Assembly (NCBI GenBank): GCA_947503005.1
Contig: CANNCA010000010.1
Coordinates: 1 to 64,000, forward strand
Length of the DNA: 64,000 nucleotides
Source of the DNA: an uncultured Flavobacteriaceae bacterium
GTDB lineage: Bacteria; Bacteroidota; Bacteroidia; Flavobacteriales; Flavobacteriaceae
Direction of reading: 5' to 3'
A model generated the notes under the pieces. It ran no database searches, had not been told where the DNA came from, and was given only the letters and a program-made list of their open reading frames with translations. This document shows, piece after piece, positions 30,849 through 39,394 of the stretch. How positions within the stretch are numbered: the first letter of the stretch is position 1; each line of letters opens with the position of its first letter. The position numbers and the translations under genes are program-made.

Positions 30849-33188
30849 ATGATTAAAATACTATCTTCTATTTTACTACTTGCTTCTCTTTTCCAAGGTA
30901 TTTACGTTAGTGCACAAGGAGATTCTTTCAACGAATTAATTAATGCAGATTTTCCAAGAACCTCACCTCAGGACAATAGCGTTCGCGATTCTTTAGTTCA
31001 ATGGCAAGAACGAATCGCAATTCAGCTAGATAAGAACGCAGTGATGCCAAAAGATATACTTTTCTTCAAAGCATATGTTCTCACTGGACCTAAACAGCTT
31101 AGAGTAAGTGCTAGTGAGGTTCTGAAGGTTGAACTGTTGGATGATACCGGTGAATTGATTAAAACCCAAAACCACAAAATAAATGCTGGTCAGGCCTATG
31201 GATCATTTGAAATACCTAGAAAGTTAAAACCTGGGGCATATTTTCTCAGGGCGTATACGCAATGGATGCTCAATTATGGCACCGAACAGCTTGCTGTTCA
31301 TAAAATTCGAGTCGGAGATTTTGATGCGAAATTGGCAGGGCATAAAATGGAATTTTATCCCGAGGGAGGTGCTTTAATTGCAGGTTTGGAAAATAGATTG
31401 ATTATGAGAATAGAAGAGCCACCAACGAATGACCTCCGAATTGTCAATGCACAAAATCGAAGTGTATCAAGTGTAGTTAAATATGATAAGAATGTATATT
31501 CTGCACTTTTCAGACCAGAGAAAGGGAGCCGTTATTTCCTTCAATTCAATGATAATGTAAAATATCAGCTACCGCCTAGTCAGGATTCGGGTTATGCGTT
31601 ACAGGTTAACAATATTGAAGAGGATTTTTTTGATTTGCGCATTCAGGCAAGTACAGAAATTCAGAAACAAAAGCTTTATGTTATCGGGGAATCAAATGGC
31701 GTGCAGTATTTAAACACGGAAGTCGATTTTAAGGATGGCCCGAGTATTGATCTACATATACCTAAAAGCGGATTGCCCAACGGCATATTCGAATTGGCAT
31801 TGGTCAATGAGCTTAATCAGGTAGAAGCTGAAAGAAAGTTGCAGATTGGCGATCCAGAATTACAGATAACAATAGAGCCTATTGAGAACGAGCCCCATGA
31901 AGAATTTAAATCATTTTCAGTTAAAGTTGTAGATGATTATGGCAAGCCAGTTCCAACTGAGTTAAGCGTTAGTTTAATGGGAGAACGGACTGTGCCAGAA
32001 ACTTACAAATATAAAATCCAAGACAAGGATTATATACATAGCCGAAAGGATAGGTTTAAGGATGATCTGTTATTACTTACCCGTCAACTCCCTGTTCAAT
32101 TGGGAAAAACTAGAGCGAAAGATTTTCCTGATGAAATATATTATGGTTTTCAAAATGGATTAGACTTTTATGGTCAGGCATATGATCTGGATTACAAGTT
32201 GGTGGTAAATAGTAAGGTGCAGATACTTATTAAAACGGAAGAGGGTAATATTGTAAGGGAAGTCCAAACTGATTCCAATGGAATGCTCAAGTTATTGGGG
32301 CTTCAGTTAGATGGCGAAGCGACGATGGTTTTCCGAAAGATAGCTGAAGATACAAAATCAAAATTGGTACGGGTAAATCCATATAAGTTTGAAATACCAC
32401 CTTTGAAAACACCATATGATGAGAGCGGTATGAATTTCTCTACATTGAAGCAACTAAACCCTAGAATTCCTCAAACTCCCAAAAAAAGAGTCGAATCTTT
32501 GAAAAAGGAGGAGGGTACCATTATCTTGGATGGGGTTACGTTAGTAGAAGAAAAAGATAAAAAAATAACGATCCCCCCGGTATATGGTATCGAACCCACC
32601 CGAAAAGTATACCAAGACCCTGAAAGACCGAAAACCATTCCTCAATTATTTATTGGTATTCCCGGTTTTCAGGTTAGTGGTATGGGAGGTTTAAACCCCA
32701 CACTTGCTATACCCAGATCATTGGGAATTGGTCCAGTTCTTTGGGTGATTGACGGTTTTCCGCTTGATCAAGGGAATAGTTCTTTACGTAAGGTAATGAA
32801 TTTGCTTAGTTATATCGATGTTGAACGAATAGAGATTTTGTCTGGACCTAATGCCGCTATTTACGGTTCAAGAGCCTCTGGTGGAGTTATTAGCATCTAC
32901 ACCAGATCAGGCAATACGGACGAGTATTACGCAAGAAAAGATGCCCAGACCACTTTTCAAGGGTATCACAAATCACTTGATTTTAATGAATACCAAGAAT
33001 CATTTAATAAGAACAAAAAAAAGAATCAACCTTCATCAACTATATACTGGAACCCTTCGTTAAAAACCGATGAAAACGGGGAAGCGATTATTAGAGTAAA
33101 GGTTCCATCCGAAGCGATGAAAATCAAATTTGAAGCACTTACAATAACGGCTGAGGGCAGAACGGGAAAGTTGATTCGATTCTTCTAA
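30849..33188 (+). CDS. Exported protein with macroglobulin-like N-terminus and TonB-receptor plug domain, no barrel
   Basis: 779 residues from the ATG at 30849, which gives a proper signal peptide (MIKILSSILLLASLFQGIYVSAQG). The frame is open 11 codons earlier. The N-terminal part (about 35-120) looks like an MG2-type alpha-2-macroglobulin segment (IQLDKNAVMPKDILFFKAYVLTG). A TonB plug-like domain lies near residues 590-700 (VLWVIDGFPLDQGN, YIDVERIEILSGPNAAIYGS, GGVISIYTR). The end (WNPSLKTDENGEAIIRVKVP) is again macroglobulin-like. There is no outer-membrane beta-barrel after the plug, so it is not itself a transporter. It lies 60 bases after the 7TM-HD gene. Confidence 0.8.
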   Translation: MIKILSSILLLASLFQGIYVSAQGDSFNELINADFPRTSPQDNSVRDSLVQWQERIAIQLDKNAVMPKDILFFKAYVLTGPKQLRVSASEVLKVELLDDTGELIKTQNHKINAGQAYGSFEIPRKLKPGAYFLRAYTQWMLNYGTEQLAVHKIRVGDFDAKLAGHKMEFYPEGGALIAGLENRLIMRIEEPPTNDLRIVNAQNRSVSSVVKYDKNVYSALFRPEKGSRYFLQFNDNVKYQLPPSQDSGYALQVNNIEEDFFDLRIQASTEIQKQKLYVIGESNGVQYLNTEVDFKDGPSIDLHIPKSGLPNGIFELALVNELNQVEAERKLQIGDPELQITIEPIENEPHEEFKSFSVKVVDDYGKPVPTELSVSLMGERTVPETYKYKIQDKDYIHSRKDRFKDDLLLLTRQLPVQLGKTRAKDFPDEIYYGFQNGLDFYGQAYDLDYKLVVNSKVQILIKTEEGNIVREVQTDSNGMLKLLGLQLDGEATMVFRKIAEDTKSKLVRVNPYKFEIPPLKTPYDESGMNFSTLKQLNPRIPQTPKKRVESLKKEEGTIILDGVTLVEEKDKKITIPPVYGIEPTRKVYQDPERPKTIPQLFIGIPGFQVSGMGGLNPTLAIPRSLGIGPVLWVIDGFPLDQGNSSLRKVMNLLSYIDVERIEILSGPNAAIYGSRASGGVISIYTRSGNTDEYYARKDAQTTFQGYHKSLDFNEYQESFNKNKKKNQPSSTIYWNPSLKTDENGEAIIRVKVPSEAMKIKFEALTITAEGRTGKLIRFF

Positions 33189-33286
33189 AATTAGATGTCA
33201 TAAAATAATCCAAAAAGTTGCGAAGTAGTTCTTGAAACAGTATTTTTGCATCCGCATTTTGTGCGATAGTTCATTGAGAAAATATA

Positions 33287-33375
33287 GGAGAGGTGCCTGA
33301 GTGGCCGAAAGGAGCGGTTTGCTAAATCGTCGTACCCTAACAAGGGTACCCAGGGTTCGAATCCCTGTCTCTCCG
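33287..33375 (+). tRNA. tRNA-Ser(GCU)
   Basis: 89 bases with a class II long variable arm. The acceptor stem GGAGAGG pairs with TCTCTCC. The anticodon loop is TTGCTAA with anticodon GCT, reading AGC/AGU. The T arm has GGTTCGAATCC. The CCA end is not encoded. Confidence 0.95.
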
Positions 33376-33485
33376 CAAGAGTCTTTGTGAGAAGACAGAA
33401 AAATTATATTTAAACTAGTAGATTGAGGGCCGACACACCGGCTGGTCCTTCGTTTAAAATGTCTACTAGACATTTACACTCAGTC

Positions 33486-33560
33486 CGGGGTGTAGCGTAG
33501 CCCGGTTATCGCGCCGCGTTTGGGACGCGGAGGTCGCAGGTTCGAATCCTGCCACCCCGA
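33486..33560 (+). tRNA. tRNA-Pro(UGG), integration target of the conjugative element
   Basis: 75 bases. The acceptor stem CGGGGTG pairs with CACCCCG, the anticodon TGG sits in TTTGGGA, and the T arm has GGTTCGAATCC. The CCA end is not encoded. A tyrosine integrase gene starts 227 bases downstream, so the 3' end of this tRNA is the likely attachment site. Confidence 0.95.
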
Positions 33561-33561
33561 C

Positions 33562-33591
33562 AAAAGTGGTATTTTTAAATACCATCTTTTT
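33562..33591 (+). terminator. Possible terminator of the tRNA transcript
   Basis: AAAGTGGTATTT pairs imperfectly with AAATACCATCTTT, followed by T-rich sequence. It starts 2 bases after tRNA-Pro. It lies inside the element if the attachment site is the tRNA end, and would then have been brought in with it. Confidence 0.5.
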
Positions 33592-33598
33592 GCTAAAC

Positions 33599-33638
33599 AA
33601 ATGAAAATCAAGGAATTACATTTTCCTTGATTTCATTT
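33599..33638. repeat. Inverted repeat between tRNA-Pro and the integrase gene
   Basis: AAATGAAAATCAAGGAA pairs with TTCCTTGATTTCATTT with one bulged A, around the loop TTACATT. There is no clear T run after it. It may be a terminator or part of the attachment region. Confidence 0.7.
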
Positions 33639-33662
33639 GAATAGTTTTAGAATCATATTTAA

Positions 33663-33686
33663 AGGTGTCCTATTAGGTGTCCTATT
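33663..33686 (+). repeat. Tandem 12-bp direct repeat upstream of the integrase
   Basis: AGGTGTCCTATT occurs twice back to back. A short inverted repeat TTGATA-AA-TATCAA follows at 33685-33698. Spaced direct repeats beside an integrase are typical of arm-type integrase or excisionase sites. Confidence 0.7.
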
Positions 33687-33787
33687 GATAAATATCAATT
33701 TTGTATCTTACACCTAAATCGTCGCAATTGATCTTCACAGCGATTTGACTTTCGTTTAACGGAATTAATAACTCTAAAACGAAAGTG

Positions 33788-35032
33788 ATGAAAACAGTAC
33801 ACACTTTTAGCGTAGTATTTTGGTTAAAGAAGCGTTCCACCAAAAAGGATGGTACTATCCCAATTTATGCGCGAATTACGGTAGACGGCATCCGAGCCGA
33901 TGTCAGCACAAAACATTCTGTATTACAATCTTGTTGGTCTTATGATACAGGTAGGGTAAAAACCAAGGTAAATGGAGCCAAGTCTATAAACGATGACTTG
34001 ACGGAAGTTTACCAAGATATTACCCAGAGCAAAAAGGAGCTCCTAGAAGAAGGCAGGATCCTTACTGCCCAGTCCGTAAAATTGAGATATCTCGGTCAGG
34101 ACGTACCTTTAAGAACACTCAAGGACTTGCTTCAATATCATAAGAATAATGAAGTACAGAAGTTGGAGGCTGGTACGGCCAAGAATTATGGTGCCACGGA
34201 AAAATACTTGTTATTGTTTATCAAAAAGAAGTATAAGGCTTCGAATGTGCACTTGGGCCACATCAATTATTCCTTCATTCTTAGTTTTGAGAACTACCTT
34301 CGGAATTGTAAACCGTTAAAGGCCTCTCAACCATTGACTAATAATGGTATTATGAAGCATATGGAACGGTTGAAAAAGATGACGACTATAGCATTTAAAT
34401 TGGATTGCATCAAGAAAGACCCTTTCGCGTTTTTCCGTGCAAACTTCAACAGGTATGATAGACCTTTCCTGAGTATCGAGGAATTGAAATTGATGGAAAG
34501 TCTTTCTTTGAAGGACATTGGACTTGAATATGTTAGGGATGTATTCGTCTTTGCCTGCTATACGGGCTTATCCTACATAGATGCAAAGCAACTTAAACCT
34601 GAACACGTTGTTCTTGGGATGGACGGGGATGATTGGATATTCACACGAAGAGAAAAAAGCGAAACATTCGTAAAGATTCCATTATTGGAAAAGGCTAAAG
34701 GCATACTGGACAAATATGCGGATAAACTTTACGGGAAAAATGAAGACTTGCTTTTACCTGTCTATTCTAATCAGAAATGTAATAAATATTTGAAGGTCTT
34801 AGCTTCCAAATGTGGAATAGACAAGAATCTTTCTTTTCACTGCGCAAGACATACTTTCGCAACATCCGTTACTTTGGCCAATGGTGTTCCAATAGAAACC
34901 GTATCTAAATTACTTGGTCACAAGAAACTTTCGACCACTCAGATCTATGCCAGAGTATTGGAAAAGAAGATTAGTGAGGATATTTCGGATCTAAAAACAA
35001 AACTTAAATCCACGGAAAGAAAAGTTGCGTGA
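33788..35032 (+). CDS. int: Tyrosine recombinase/integrase of the conjugative element (IntDOT-like)
   Basis: 414 residues from the ATG at 33788 (a GTG codon just before it is also in frame). An N-terminal arm-binding domain (VFWLKKRSTKKDGTIPIYARITVDG) is followed by a SAM-like core-binding domain (about 105-215) and the catalytic domain (about 225-400). Counting from the GTG, the catalytic residues are H352 and R355 in FHCARHTFAT, H379 in LLGHKK and Y388 in TTQIYAR. At the place of the first catalytic arginine the sequence reads TGLSYID, with S263. The CTnDOT integrase is known for the same serine. It integrates the element at tRNA-Pro. Confidence 0.93.
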   Translation: MKTVHTFSVVFWLKKRSTKKDGTIPIYARITVDGIRADVSTKHSVLQSCWSYDTGRVKTKVNGAKSINDDLTEVYQDITQSKKELLEEGRILTAQSVKLRYLGQDVPLRTLKDLLQYHKNNEVQKLEAGTAKNYGATEKYLLLFIKKKYKASNVHLGHINYSFILSFENYLRNCKPLKASQPLTNNGIMKHMERLKKMTTIAFKLDCIKKDPFAFFRANFNRYDRPFLSIEELKLMESLSLKDIGLEYVRDVFVFACYTGLSYIDAKQLKPEHVVLGMDGDDWIFTRREKSETFVKIPLLEKAKGILDKYADKLYGKNEDLLLPVYSNQKCNKYLKVLASKCGIDKNLSFHCARHTFATSVTLANGVPIETVSKLLGHKKLSTTQIYARVLEKKISEDISDLKTKLKSTERKVA

Positions 35033-35426
35033 GGCGCGTTTTTTTGAAGATTACGAAATTTTGATGAACAAAATGTGTTAAGATCGTTCGATTTTGGTTC
35101 CGTGCGTTATGTTTCCAATATGTTTATCGTTGAAGGTCAAATTGCGAGAAAAGGCTGAAATCAAACTAGGTTTTTGATTCAGCCTTTTTTTATTGGGGTT
35201 TCATTCATTACAAAAACCACTTGACTAACCCTACCCTTAGTTTCCCTAATTACAGTTTGAATTTTTAAGCTGGTTCAAGTATATTTTGGAGTTGTCGATA
35301 ATGAAGGCATGATTTTTGGGGTTTGATATTCTCAAAGAATTTCAAATTTTAAATTCAATACTCGTCTACGCGAATCCCCATTCCTACAATGAACGATGGT
35401 ATTAACTGTTGTCAAAATTTGGGGAT
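35033..35426. other. Gap between integrase and rteC
   Basis: About 390 bases with no gene seen. It holds a hairpin terminator at 35151-35190. The rest probably carries the rteC promoter, which I could not place. Confidence 0.5.
35151..35192 (+). terminator. Terminator downstream of the integrase
   Basis: AAGGCTGAAATCAAA pairs with TTTTGATTCAGCCTT with one bulge and is followed by a T run. It lies about 120 bases past the integrase stop codon. Confidence 0.75.
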
Positions 35427-36257
35427 ATGGAAAGAGCATTACTTTCAGAAAAGCTATTAGAAGAATTAAACGTCCTTGAAAATACAATTTCAGAGGTCAT
35501 TAAAAAATGTGATCTATCTATCACGAAATGCAGAGATCTTATCTATCGATTCAAAAAACAGATTTCAAGCTTCAAGTTTAAAAATACCGATGCCGAAATC
35601 CACTTCTTTAAATACATCAAACAAGTTCCCTTGTCCAATTTGGTGTACTATTCGGAACTGCGTTCATTTGAAATTCAATTTCCAGTTGGTAACCAAGATG
35701 CCCAAAAAGAGTATATACAGAGAAAGATGGATAAGATCAATCGATTTTTCAGATACAATCTTGACTTTACGCAATACATTGAGCAGGACAAAACCCACCT
35801 AGATGAGAATTACTTTACTAGGGCATATTTTCGAGATGTAAATATTACTTATTCGAGACACTATTATCGTGATAAGGATTTCAGTACATCGCACGATTTG
35901 TTGTTGGCCAAATTATTTGCCAATAGGAGGTTAATAGATTACTTGAAAAAGCGCCTTTCAAAAATTGATTCTGACTGCCTTCCTTGTGATGAATGTTCGG
36001 AAAGTGAATTGAGATGGACATTTTCCAATACCGCTTATGTTGAACTTATATACGCTCTGGTAAGTGTAGGTGCGGTAAATGATGGTAAGATTGAAATTTC
36101 TATAATCGATAGGGCCCTGCGGAGGGTTTTTAACCATGACTCTGGAGATATTTATAAAATCTACTCCGAAATTCGTCGAAGGAAAAAAAGCCGGGCCAAA
36201 TTCATGGAAGACCTTACAAGAGGTTTGGAAGACAGAATGGACAGTGCTGACGCGTGA
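35427..36257 (+). CDS. rteC: RteC family protein
   Basis: 276 residues from the ATG at 35427 (the frame is open six codons earlier from a TTG). It is rich in basic and aromatic residues. The middle carries the RteC-like segments EIHFFKYIKQVPLSNLVYYS, RYNLDFTQYIEQD and LDENYFTRAYF, and the C-terminal helix-turn-helix-like part contains WTFSNTAYVELIYAL, GAVNDG and the basic end RRRKKSRAKFMEDL. In CTnDOT, RteC activates the excision genes. Position next to the integrase and ahead of an HTH excisionase-like gene fits this role. The short palindrome right after its stop (36261-36276) may matter for regulation. Confidence 0.85.
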   Translation: MERALLSEKLLEELNVLENTISEVIKKCDLSITKCRDLIYRFKKQISSFKFKNTDAEIHFFKYIKQVPLSNLVYYSELRSFEIQFPVGNQDAQKEYIQRKMDKINRFFRYNLDFTQYIEQDKTHLDENYFTRAYFRDVNITYSRHYYRDKDFSTSHDLLLAKLFANRRLIDYLKKRLSKIDSDCLPCDECSESELRWTFSNTAYVELIYALVSVGAVNDGKIEISIIDRALRRVFNHDSGDIYKIYSEIRRRKKSRAKFMEDLTRGLEDRMDSADA

Positions 36258-36260
36258 TAG

Positions 36261-36276
36261 TTTATCCGAGGATAAA
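36261..36276. promoter_or_regulatory. 16-bp palindrome after rteC
   Basis: TTTATCC-GA-GGATAAA is a perfect inverted repeat three bases past the rteC stop codon. It could be an operator for the following HTH gene or a weak hairpin; there is no T run. Confidence 0.4.
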
Positions 36277-36432
36277 TACTTTCTCTAAAAATGTTAAAAT
36301 TTGACCAGAGGTCGGGTGTACTGTTGAATTTTCTCCATCGTTTATAATCAAATTTGTTTAAAGGGATACAAAATATTACAACAAATAGTAATTGACTCCC
36401 TAAAGATTAATTCTAATGTAAACAAATGGGTT

Positions 36433-36720
36433 ATGGCAGCAAATATCATTACTACAGAAGATTTAGAGGAGTTCAGAATTAAACTGCTCAACGAAATCAA
36501 AGAATTACTCGTAATACATGGTAGGATAGGAATCGATCATTGGATCAAGTCGGGACAAGTAATGAACAAACTTGAAATAAGTCCTGGTACGCTACAAAAT
36601 TTCAGGATAAACGGAACCATCCCCTTTTCAAAACTTGGCGGTATCATCTACTACGATGAGGAAAAGATTAATGAGATTTTAGAGAACAATGAGATTGACT
36701 TTAAAAGAAGTGCGGCATGA
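36433..36720 (+). CDS. Helix-turn-helix DNA-binding protein, excisionase-like
   Basis: 95 residues. The central segment (WIKSGQVMNKLEISPGTLQNFRINGTIPFSKLGGIIYYDEEKINEILE, about 38-85) is a MerR/Xis-type winged helix-turn-helix as found in the excision proteins of Bacteroidota conjugative elements. It overlaps the next gene by 4 bases (ATGA), so the two are translationally coupled. Likely job: bend DNA at the attachment sites for excision or control the next gene. Confidence 0.75.
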   Translation: MAANIITTEDLEEFRIKLLNEIKELLVIHGRIGIDHWIKSGQVMNKLEISPGTLQNFRINGTIPFSKLGGIIYYDEEKINEILENNEIDFKRSAA

Positions 36721-37862
36721 AAATAGCGACCTTTAATATTCAAAATCTATTCCACAGACATACCGAAATGGTGGAGTTGGAATATGAAATCAAATCCGAA
36801 ATTTGGAAGGAAGAGTTCGAGATTCTAATGCTAAAAGCAGAGCGGACGGAGGAAAATTATATTCGCATGCGAGAATTGGCAAATCTTTTAGGCTTTCACA
36901 GCGCGTCGTACGAGCCATATTTATCGATGCTGAATTTCGACGGAAGCCTGCACGTGAAATCGTCAATGAAAGTTATGGAGACACGAGCATCATACATGAC
37001 CGATTGGAACGGTTGGACAAAGCTTAAATCGGTCCCGATATCCAAGAACTCAATAATCAATAAAGCAAAAGTCATTAACGAGGTAAATCCTGATATTATT
37101 TTAGTGCAACAAGTTGAAAACAGGGAATCACTTATTCAGTTTCATAATTCATTCTTTAAAGAGAATCAAAGCTCAAATTATGAAGAGATTATGCACCTTC
37201 AGGGAAATGACGGTAAGGGTTTAGGTATGGGCATCCTTTTAAAGAAAGGTTATCATTTAAAATCCTTGAAATCCTTTTCAAATGAACGGGATACAGATGG
37301 CAGCTTACTCTTTAATACAGATTTTCAGCAATACAAAATTAAAAACCAGGAAAACAAAACATTGTATTTGCTTTGTTGTCAGCTAGCAGGTGGAAACATA
37401 TCTGACACCATACGAAAAAAGCAGGCTAAAAAGGTAGCCGAAGTCTATACCGACCTACTTTCAAAAGGAATTGAGAATATTATTATCGCGGGCACCTTAA
37501 ATGCTCCTTCCTATGCCGATTGTATTTCTCCCATTATGGAATCAGGAGTTTCAGACGTTGTTAAGCATCAATCTTTTGATGTAATGGCGGATTCAGGAAA
37601 AGATGCAGGCTATTATCGAATGGGGGCTTATCGAATGGGTGTCAACATTAAGCAAAAAGACTACCTATTGGTTTCTCCTATCTTATATGATAAAATAAAC
37701 GCGTGCGGGATGAACAGAAAGGGCATGTGGCCGTTGAATAAACCGGAATGGGAAACGTATGAAACTGTAGAGAAAGAAAAAGATGCGGCAAGCGACCATC
37801 CCTTGTTATGGGCTGATTTCAAATTAGAAGATTCCATTCGGCTCTATAAAAAAAGCGCATAG
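36717..37862 (+). CDS. Endonuclease/exonuclease/phosphatase-fold protein with altered active site
   Basis: 381 residues, start coupled to the HTH gene. The EEP fold is recognised from KIATFNIQNLF (N7) at the N-terminus, PDIILVQQVENRESL near 125-140, IIIAGTLNAPSYAD near 256-268 and ASDHPLLW near the end. Several catalytic positions differ from the usual pattern. The glutamate of LQEVE is Q132, the aspartate of GDxN is T260, and the usual N-H before the core strand reads C-C-Q. N7, N262 and the S-D-H motif are kept. It may therefore bind rather than cut nucleic acid. A perfect hairpin follows directly. Confidence 0.75.
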   Translation: MKIATFNIQNLFHRHTEMVELEYEIKSEIWKEEFEILMLKAERTEENYIRMRELANLLGFHSASYEPYLSMLNFDGSLHVKSSMKVMETRASYMTDWNGWTKLKSVPISKNSIINKAKVINEVNPDIILVQQVENRESLIQFHNSFFKENQSSNYEEIMHLQGNDGKGLGMGILLKKGYHLKSLKSFSNERDTDGSLLFNTDFQQYKIKNQENKTLYLLCCQLAGGNISDTIRKKQAKKVAEVYTDLLSKGIENIIIAGTLNAPSYADCISPIMESGVSDVVKHQSFDVMADSGKDAGYYRMGAYRMGVNIKQKDYLLVSPILYDKINACGMNRKGMWPLNKPEWETYETVEKEKDAASDHPLLWADFKLEDSIRLYKKSA

Positions 37863-37870
37863 TATTATTT

Positions 37871-37915
37871 ATAAGTGGCCAAAACTAATGAAAAATTGTA
37901 GTTTTGGCCACTTAT
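37871..37915. repeat. Perfect 17-bp inverted repeat at the end of the ATPase cassette
   Basis: ATAAGTGGCCAAAACTA pairs perfectly with TAGTTTTGGCCACTTAT around an 11-base loop. It lies 9 bases after the EEP gene stop and contains the stop codon of the convergent ATPase gene. It can end both transcripts. The right arm recurs at 39374-39390 upstream of the ATPase gene. Confidence 0.85.
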
Positions 37916-39336
37916 AATTTTTTAAATAAATCCTCTATCGTGAGCTCATTTTGTACATATTGTTTTGCATATGAATTAGGTGTCAAACCATTTGCGGTAA
38001 TAAAGGTTACGAAAATGCTTTTCCTCGTTTTGGTACTTTCAATGAATACGTTGGTCTTCTTAGCAATCTCATGGGCATATTTTTTGTTCAAGGTATACGG
38101 TGCATCATAAAATTTCATTTCGCATAAGTTTATGACATCGTCATCCCTATCAATTAACATATCAATTTGGGCGCCATTAACGTCATTTTTTTCAATCCAA
38201 CTTTCATGGGTAGAATGGATTCCTGATATTTTAAGGCCCTCCTTGATCTGTTCGATATGTTTTATACAAATTGTTTCAAAACTGTAACCGCACCAGATTT
38301 TATAGGAAGGTTTCCCCGCCATTTTTGACCACAATGGCCTTGATGAAGGTTTTGTTTTTTCAATGTACTTTATATAAAACATAGAATATTCATCAGTGAG
38401 CCGATATATGGAATTTTTGATTCCATCATACGGGAGATAGTTTTCTATAAACCCGGATTGCTCGAGTTCCAACAAAGTTTTGGTAAGTCTTCCACCGGAA
38501 TTCTTTTTAATCTTACTTAGTAGCTGATTTCTTGTCAATCCTTTTCTGACACTAGCCAAAGCCCTAACTACTATTTCATGGTTCTCGTACTGCTCAAAAA
38601 GTGATGCGAACACATTGTCAAATTCAGTTCTTAAAAAACCGTTTTTTTGAAAACATAGCCTGTCTATGACTTGAGGGACACTTTCGCCTGGAACTATTTT
38701 TTCCAAGTAATGTGGTATTCCTCCCATGGTCATATATAGTTGTACTATTTGGTATCTATTTAACTTTGTTACTCCGATACTTTTCAATAATTCTTCAGTC
38801 TCATAGAGGTCGAATGGTGACAACTGTATTCTCTGGGTCAATCTGTTATGTAAGCCACCCTTGCTTTTTACAATTTTTTGAATCATATAGGAAGCTGCTG
38901 AACCACAAACCACCACAATAATGTCTTCTCTTTTAGATGCATAATTGTTCCAGAAATTATCAAAGGCAGGAAGAAATTTTGACCGTCTAGAATCAAGCCA
39001 AGGAAACTCATCGATGAACAGTACCTTTTTCTTTTTTGATTTTAAGGTATCAAAGTATTTGCCCAAATGATGGAATGCTTCAATCCAACTTTTTGGTTCG
39101 TTTAACTTGGGTCTTTTGTCTGATAGAAGTAAATGAAAATTTGAAAGCTGCTCCTTTAACGTAGCTCCATGGATACCTGAAAATCTAAATTGAATATGAT
39201 TCTTATAAACTTGATCGATCAAAAATGTCTTCCCTATTCTCCTTCTACCATAAACCACGATAAGCTCGGGCCGACCGCTTTTTAGTGCACCTTCCAATAT
39301 TTTTTTTTCACTTTCCCTACCTATTAGCTTTCCCAT
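37912..39336 (-). CDS. AAA-family ATPase with DUF234-like C-terminus (archaeal-type ATPase)
   Basis: 474 residues from the ATG at 39336; the seven upstream codons begin with TTG and overlap a repeat, so they are left out. Walker A is YGRRRIGKTFL near residue 30 and Walker B is KVLFIDEFPWLDSRR near 110-125. A winged-helix segment (GLTRNQLLSKIKKNSGGRLTKTLLELEQSGFI) and a C-terminal nuclease-like region (GYSFETICIKHIEQI, AQIDMLIDRDDDVINLCEMKFYD) follow. In that region D-x-L-I-D and C-E-M-K look like a PD-(D/E)XK core. Such ATPases are common in Bacteroidota and archaea, with no settled role. The gene is alone between two copies of an inverted repeat and runs against its neighbours, so it looks like an inserted cargo. 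Confidence 0.8.
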   Translation of the reverse strand: MGKLIGRESEKKILEGALKSGRPELIVVYGRRRIGKTFLIDQVYKNHIQFRFSGIHGATLKEQLSNFHLLLSDKRPKLNEPKSWIEAFHHLGKYFDTLKSKKKKVLFIDEFPWLDSRRSKFLPAFDNFWNNYASKREDIIVVVCGSAASYMIQKIVKSKGGLHNRLTQRIQLSPFDLYETEELLKSIGVTKLNRYQIVQLYMTMGGIPHYLEKIVPGESVPQVIDRLCFQKNGFLRTEFDNVFASLFEQYENHEIVVRALASVRKGLTRNQLLSKIKKNSGGRLTKTLLELEQSGFIENYLPYDGIKNSIYRLTDEYSMFYIKYIEKTKPSSRPLWSKMAGKPSYKIWCGYSFETICIKHIEQIKEGLKISGIHSTHESWIEKNDVNGAQIDMLIDRDDDVINLCEMKFYDAPYTLNKKYAHEIAKKTNVFIESTKTRKSIFVTFITANGLTPNSYAKQYVQNELTIEDLFKKL

Positions 39337-39350
39337 ATAATTTCTATATC

Positions 39351-39390
39351 TGGCCAAATCTTGAAAAAAAACATAGTTTTGGCCACTTAT
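39351..39390. repeat. Imperfect inverted repeat upstream of the ATPase gene, related to 37871-37915
   Basis: TGGCCAAA at 39351 faces TTTTGGCCA at 39377-39385. The segment 39374-39390 (TAGTTTTGGCCACTTAT) is identical to the right arm of the hairpin at the other end of the cassette. It may be an operator of the ATPase gene or a border of an inserted unit. Confidence 0.75.
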
Positions 39391-39394
39391 AAAT

